From assembly GCA_900491605.1 (NCBI GenBank), contig UESW01004354.1:298243-362242 (forward strand): 64,000 nt of DNA, in the 5' to 3' direction. Below, one piece after another: positions 59,734 to 64,000 of this stretch. A program made the position numbers and the translations under genes. Numbering within the stretch: position 1 is the stretch's first letter; each line of letters opens with the position of its first letter. Origin of the DNA: Calamus simplicifolius (lineage: Eukaryota > Streptophyta > Magnoliopsida > Arecales > Arecaceae). The notes beneath the pieces were generated by a model. The model did not search any database. It was not told the DNA's origin and worked only from the letters and a program-made list of their open reading frames with translations.

Positions 59734-59804
59734 GTATCATTGGGGTGCATTGATTTTGAGAAGCTATACAAGGAAAAAGTTCTTTGCAGCTGGTTTACTG
59801 AAAT

Positions 59805-59970
59805 GCCTTGCAATCTCAAGTCTCATTCATTCACTCATTTCAATCTCATATCTCATTCAGTCACTCAATCTCATTCATTCACTCAAAAACTGTTCTCTGT
59901 CAGCGGTTTACCGAAATGTCTTCTCATATCTCATTCGTTCACTCATTTCAATCTCATTCATTCATTCATT
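59805..59970 (+). repeat. Degenerate CTCATTCATTCACT repeat
   Basis: Irregular copies of TCTCATTCATTCACTCA, partly AATCTCATATCTCATTCA. Simple-sequence origin; reading frames across it are not meaningful. Confidence 0.75.
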
Positions 59971-60705
59971 CAGCAGAAAAGACAAAAGGCCGATATTTTT
60001 CAAGGTATATCCTTCTAAGCTTGAGCTTCCACCAAAGCAATTTTGCTACGCCTCTTGTGTTCTCATTAGAAACCGGTCAAAAAGGACCTGCCATGCTCAA
60101 CTATGATGATAATCCATGCATTTTACTAGCACATGTAATATGTTATTTAGAATTAGTTGAAGCATCTCGGACGTTTCTTTTGAGTAAATCCCTAAATCCT
60201 GTCTTATGAAAGGATCTAGATCAATTTATTTCAAGTTCAGCCATACGAGTGTTGATCTCACCAGCCAATGTATTGGAACTAACCCACTCAGAAGCCTGAA
60301 AGTTGTACCACTTTTATCCCCTTTTATGCAACCCTCAGCCGGTTGGGGATTTTCTTCCCATTTTTATCCAGGCACTCAATCTAAGATTAGGGGGTAGGAC
60401 AGGAGAGAATTTCAGTAATCAGAAGCATGGATGTCAGCCTTCTAACATGATGACTTAGGCTGCGGGATTAAAGGATGAAAACGTCTTTTTTTTTTTTTTT
60501 TTTTGAGAAAAACAACGAATGAAACAGAAGAGAACAACCTTATATGAACATTTTCTGCCAGAAGGTTTTCAAAAATAATGTAGGCAGATAGACATTTTGA
60601 CTAGAACCTGAGAGAAAGTTCTGCATTTCTGGGATTATTTAATGGGAGGAATGTAGAAAGATTTTTATCTGAAGGAAGTCTCTAAGCTGTGTTTCTGGAC
60701 ATTCT
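59971..60705. other. Intergenic, downstream of the RING gene
   Basis: Contains the 3' UTR of the RING-H2 gene (minus strand) next to its stop codon and a T run at 60487-60504. No other feature was seen. Confidence 0.5.
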
Positions 60706-63700
60706 TTAGGAGGGAGTAGCGGATGCTTTGCAAATCGGGCACCAATTTTTCTGCCCAAGCCACTGATGGATGCAGGCCACATGGTAGCGATGGTCGCATG
60801 CCAACTTTCCCACCTCATCTCCGCTGACATACTCTTCCTGAAACGAAAATAGCAGAACATCCCATTTAGAGAAGCGATATAGAGTAACAGTCTAATACTT
60901 AACATCTACCCCAATACTGAAGAAAAAAAAAAAATCCAAACATAACGTTTTGTGATCAAGTTTTTCTTAAATTTGCTTTGGTGTCTTTGAGTTTTGTATG
61001 GATATGCATCATGCAATATGATCATGCACTATATATGGGCTACAATCAGGCCACTATTAGTGTGCCTGTCATAGGAAATGGGCACGCTTTGTGTATCATT
61101 GATCAACTCAAAGGCATGAAATCTATAGTTCTGATGTTATCTAAGGACAAACAAAAGCTAGTATCACAGAGGTCGCACACAATGAAATAGTTCGCACAGC
61201 TCCAATCACTGCTAAGTTTAGAGATCAGCCAATGGTTAATGAAAGAAACAGCAAATGCAGGGACTGATCTGGAATGCACCAATGCAGACATTGTATCTAT
61301 TCATGTGAGAAGGAATAACCTTCCTGACCTTGTGATGAACATCAGGCATACCAAATGGGTTAAAGTTGGCAATCCACATAAAATGACCTGCCCAGCCCTT
61401 ATAAAATGTGAAGCTGAACGAGCTTTACAACGTAAGAATCCCATAACAATGTTTCCTATATTAAAATTAATTTTGTAGCATGTCAGTGAACAGAAAAGAA
61501 CCTGGCATATGCTGCATTTGCTATCATCACCAGAACTAGTGACTTCCAAGACATCATCAGGAGTGTATATGCTTCTCTTGAGACATTCTGACAATTGATC
61601 CTGTGAAAGGGCTGTGCTAACAGTTCCCATTTTCTCCTCCAGGGCTAACAGTTCCTGTTCACCAAGCATTATTATTATTATTGAGTTTCTTTGCAGGGTA
61701 AAGGTAAAAGCTTGGTAACATTCAAAACTTAAGGAGAACCTTCGTAACAAACTATTAATATCATAAAAATCTTTTTACTGGTCAACAAAACATGAGATAT
61801 CCCACATGCAGAAAGCCTCCATGAATTAAAATTATCACTTAGTAAATGGAAAGAATTTTATGAATTATAGAATAGTGACCATTCAATGATTATGCTATCC
61901 AAAATGTGCAGACTTTTTTTTGACTAAATGTTAGAGGAAGGCGAAAGAAAAGACATGCCCAAATAGAAAAGAACTAATTGGTCATATGTTAGAGAAAGGC
62001 TTGAAGTGATTTGGAAAGAACCAGGGACCTCAGTATTTCACTAGTTCCTACTCTTCACGAAGACTTTTCCTGGATCAATGAACAGGAATGTGTGCGCACA
62101 CACGCAAACATGCGCACGCAGAGAGAGGGAAAGAGAGAGAGAGGGAGAGCTAAGAGTGCAAAGTTCTATATTGAAATGAAACATGGCTATCTCAACTGAA
62201 TGTATGGCTGATAAAGAATATACCTCATAGGACATATTATCAATGTCCATCCTCATCTCCCTGTGCTCGTCATAGAAGCTCAGGCCTCCTAAGGAAAAAT
62301 TTGTCTCTAGCATCAATAACTGCTGCAAGGAAGGAAAACCTCTTTTAGTTAAAACAATATAAGAAGCAGGGAACTAGAACACAGATCAACAACCTCATAT
62401 GTGGACTCCGCATCTTGTTCAATCCTATCTAAAGCCAACAATACCTGCAATGTGTCATAATTCATGATTCAACTTCAAATTCTCAGACACAATACATAAT
62501 TACTGAGTATATAGCAAATATAAACACTAATTGGATTTTTACTCAAAAAAGGAGAAGAAGCTAGTTAACCCGTGAAATCTTTCTGAAAGAATTCTAGCAG
62601 GATTTTGGGGTAGAAAAAATATAGTGATTACAGCTAATAACCATGCACAACTAAAGTATATAAGAAATGGCTGTTACGGAAGTGTTGTTATAAAGACCTC
62701 TGCAATTCTGTCCACATTGAAGCGTCTGTAGCCATCTCTATCTCTCAGAGAGTCACGGGGAAAATGTGTGCCGCCATCTTCAGGATGAGAAATTGTTCTA
62801 TTTCGGGCAGCCCTGCTACTTGAACCTGGATGTCCAGATGAATTGAACACAACATGTGGCAACTCTATGGAAGATGATCGTGATGAGCTCTCTGGAACAG
62901 CTTCTGCAATAGAAACTTGATTCTCCTGCAGGTCAGGGATCACAATAGGCTCATGTACTGGAAGGGTAATGCCGACCCCTTGACCAAAAAATCTTGCTCT
63001 CGAATCCCCAGTAGAAGCACGGCCGATTCTAACTGAAACAGCACCATCCCTACTGGTAGGTTGGTTCCTGGTCCTTATCAAAGTTTGTTGAGGCATTAGA
63101 TGTTCTGGTAGGGTTCCACTTGACAAAGAAATGTCTGTATGTGTAGAACCTGAATATCTTCCAGTTGAGGGGGCACTTGTGCCCTTGCCCTTGGCAGCAG
63201 AATTCTCTCCACCAGAAGGTCTCTTTCTGATTGCATCAATCCGCCTATTGCGATTCAAGTCAGAGGATGAATGACTTGATGGAAGTACATCCGCTACTGA
63301 TGTGCAACTTAGAGTTTTAAGACCACAGTTATGTGGCCCAGTACCCACACCCTGTGAACTAGGCCGAGCAGCTTTGCCAGAGTTTCTAGATGCATAAGTA
63401 GAATGCCGGCATAAAGATCTTGAAGGAACAGCCTGATTGCCAGAACCCAGTTGATGGTTGATTTGCTTATTCGGCTTTGAACTCGATGCCATGGTGTAGC
63501 TACTTAACCCTTCAAGAACGGGCAATTCAAGTTCCCCCATATCAGTCAGTACTGTCTGAATGCTGCTTGTTGTGGGATTGGATTCTGAAAATAATGAATC
63601 TAATATCTCCTGTGATTCGCTACATATTTCTTCTAAGAGATCTTGCGTATTATTAGTATCTGAATCCTCAATATTACCCTGCCTGTTGCTACTTTCTTCT

Positions 63701-64000
63701 ATAACCTTCTCTTGTTGTAATATTTGCTTCTGTCGCTCCTGAAAAGACTTTTGGTAAGCACTATCAGACTTTCCAGCAATGGTCTTACTGCTCGTAGAGC
63801 GAGAAGAAGCCTTCACATTTTTGGCTTTTTCTAAGCCATCAATCTGAGTCCCTTTCATGGAGTTAAGCCTGGTGCTGCATCCTAATCTGTTGCAATACCG
63901 AATGCTTCTATCATCTTGGTTCCGATCTCTAAAAACAATGCCCGACCCTCTATTGGAAAAACTATGCCCTCCAGCAGCTTTCTTGCTCACATTTTCATCC
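60706..64000 (-). CDS. RING-H2 E3 ubiquitin ligase, MBR1/RHG1A-like, 5 exons
   Basis: Exons in transcript order: 64000 (edge)-62698, 62444-62394, 62322-62224, 61654-61502, 60837-60706. All junctions are phase 0. The first codon is cut by the edge: the last window base gives the G of a probable ATG before GATGAAAATGTG, so the protein would have 579 residues. The long first exon is Ser-rich and disordered (KTIAGKSDSAYQKSFQERQ). The C-terminus carries ELLALEEKMGTVSTALSQ, CLKRSIYTPDDVLEV and a complete RING-H2: C-x2-C-x14-C-x-H-x2-H-x2-C-x10-C-x2-C, ending WCPICKASATPS. The layout is that of MBR1/MBR2 and RHG1A; MBR1/2 are known to target the Mediator subunit MED25. RING-H2 proteins move ubiquitin from E2 to substrate. 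No damage was seen. Which family member it is cannot be decided here. Confidence 0.9.

Noticed and set aside
1..64000. tRNA or rRNA genes
   Set aside because: No cloverleaf-like A/B box pair or rRNA text was noticed by eye; a covariance search was not possible here.

Overview
The window is nuclear DNA of a flowering plant. The evidence is GT-AG (and one GC-AG) spliced genes, plant-type families (glucose-6-phosphate 1-epimerase, SAGA subunit Ada1, MBR1/RHG1A-like RING-H2 ligase, plant mobile domain protein) and Ty3 and Mutator-like transposons. Multi-kb introns in the epimerase gene and GC-rich Tat-type retrotransposons fit a monocot, perhaps a palm; that placement is inference.

Positions 1-21652 are a nested retrotransposon block. 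The host element is a decayed minus-strand Ty3 element of Tat type. Its 5' LTR is 20758-21652, and gag, protease, RT, RNase H, a second (archaeal-type) RNase H and integrase run down to about 9050. A long 3' region follows, with hairpin-forming tandem arrays and plus-strand (antisense) transcription units, among them a spliced coiled-coil ORF at 1-2322. The 3' LTR lies outside the window. Two insertions sit inside it: a related internally deleted plus-strand element (11940-18188, TSD ACAAC), which splits RT, and a solo LTR (2431-3906, TSD TGTAG). One N at 4453 separates two near-identical 545-bp copies, probably an unmerged contig overlap.

Positions 21653-25600 are AT-rich, with CACTA-like repeats and a very old LTR relic, then the epimerase promoter. 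Three host genes follow: glucose-6-phosphate 1-epimerase (25805-36698, +, 8 exons), an Ada1/Tad1 coactivator subunit (40456-41727, +, no intron in the CDS) and, at the right edge, an MBR1/RHG1A-like RING-H2 E3 ligase (60706 to beyond 64000, -, 5 exons). The first two carry five single-base deletions in total, all in the same direction, which look more like sequence errors than gene death. Positions 41728-51017 are intergenic with microsatellites and a possible MITE.

Positions 51028-59733 are an 8.7-kb composite Mutator-like element bounded by a perfect 10-bp direct repeat (GTATCATTGG). It holds a MITE-like unit at its left end, a spliced plant-mobile-domain gene (+) and a MuDR-type transposase gene (-) that converge on a large inverted repeat. 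Palindromic GAAATCGCCAC repeats lie near every end and in the centre. It is the most unusual object in the window.
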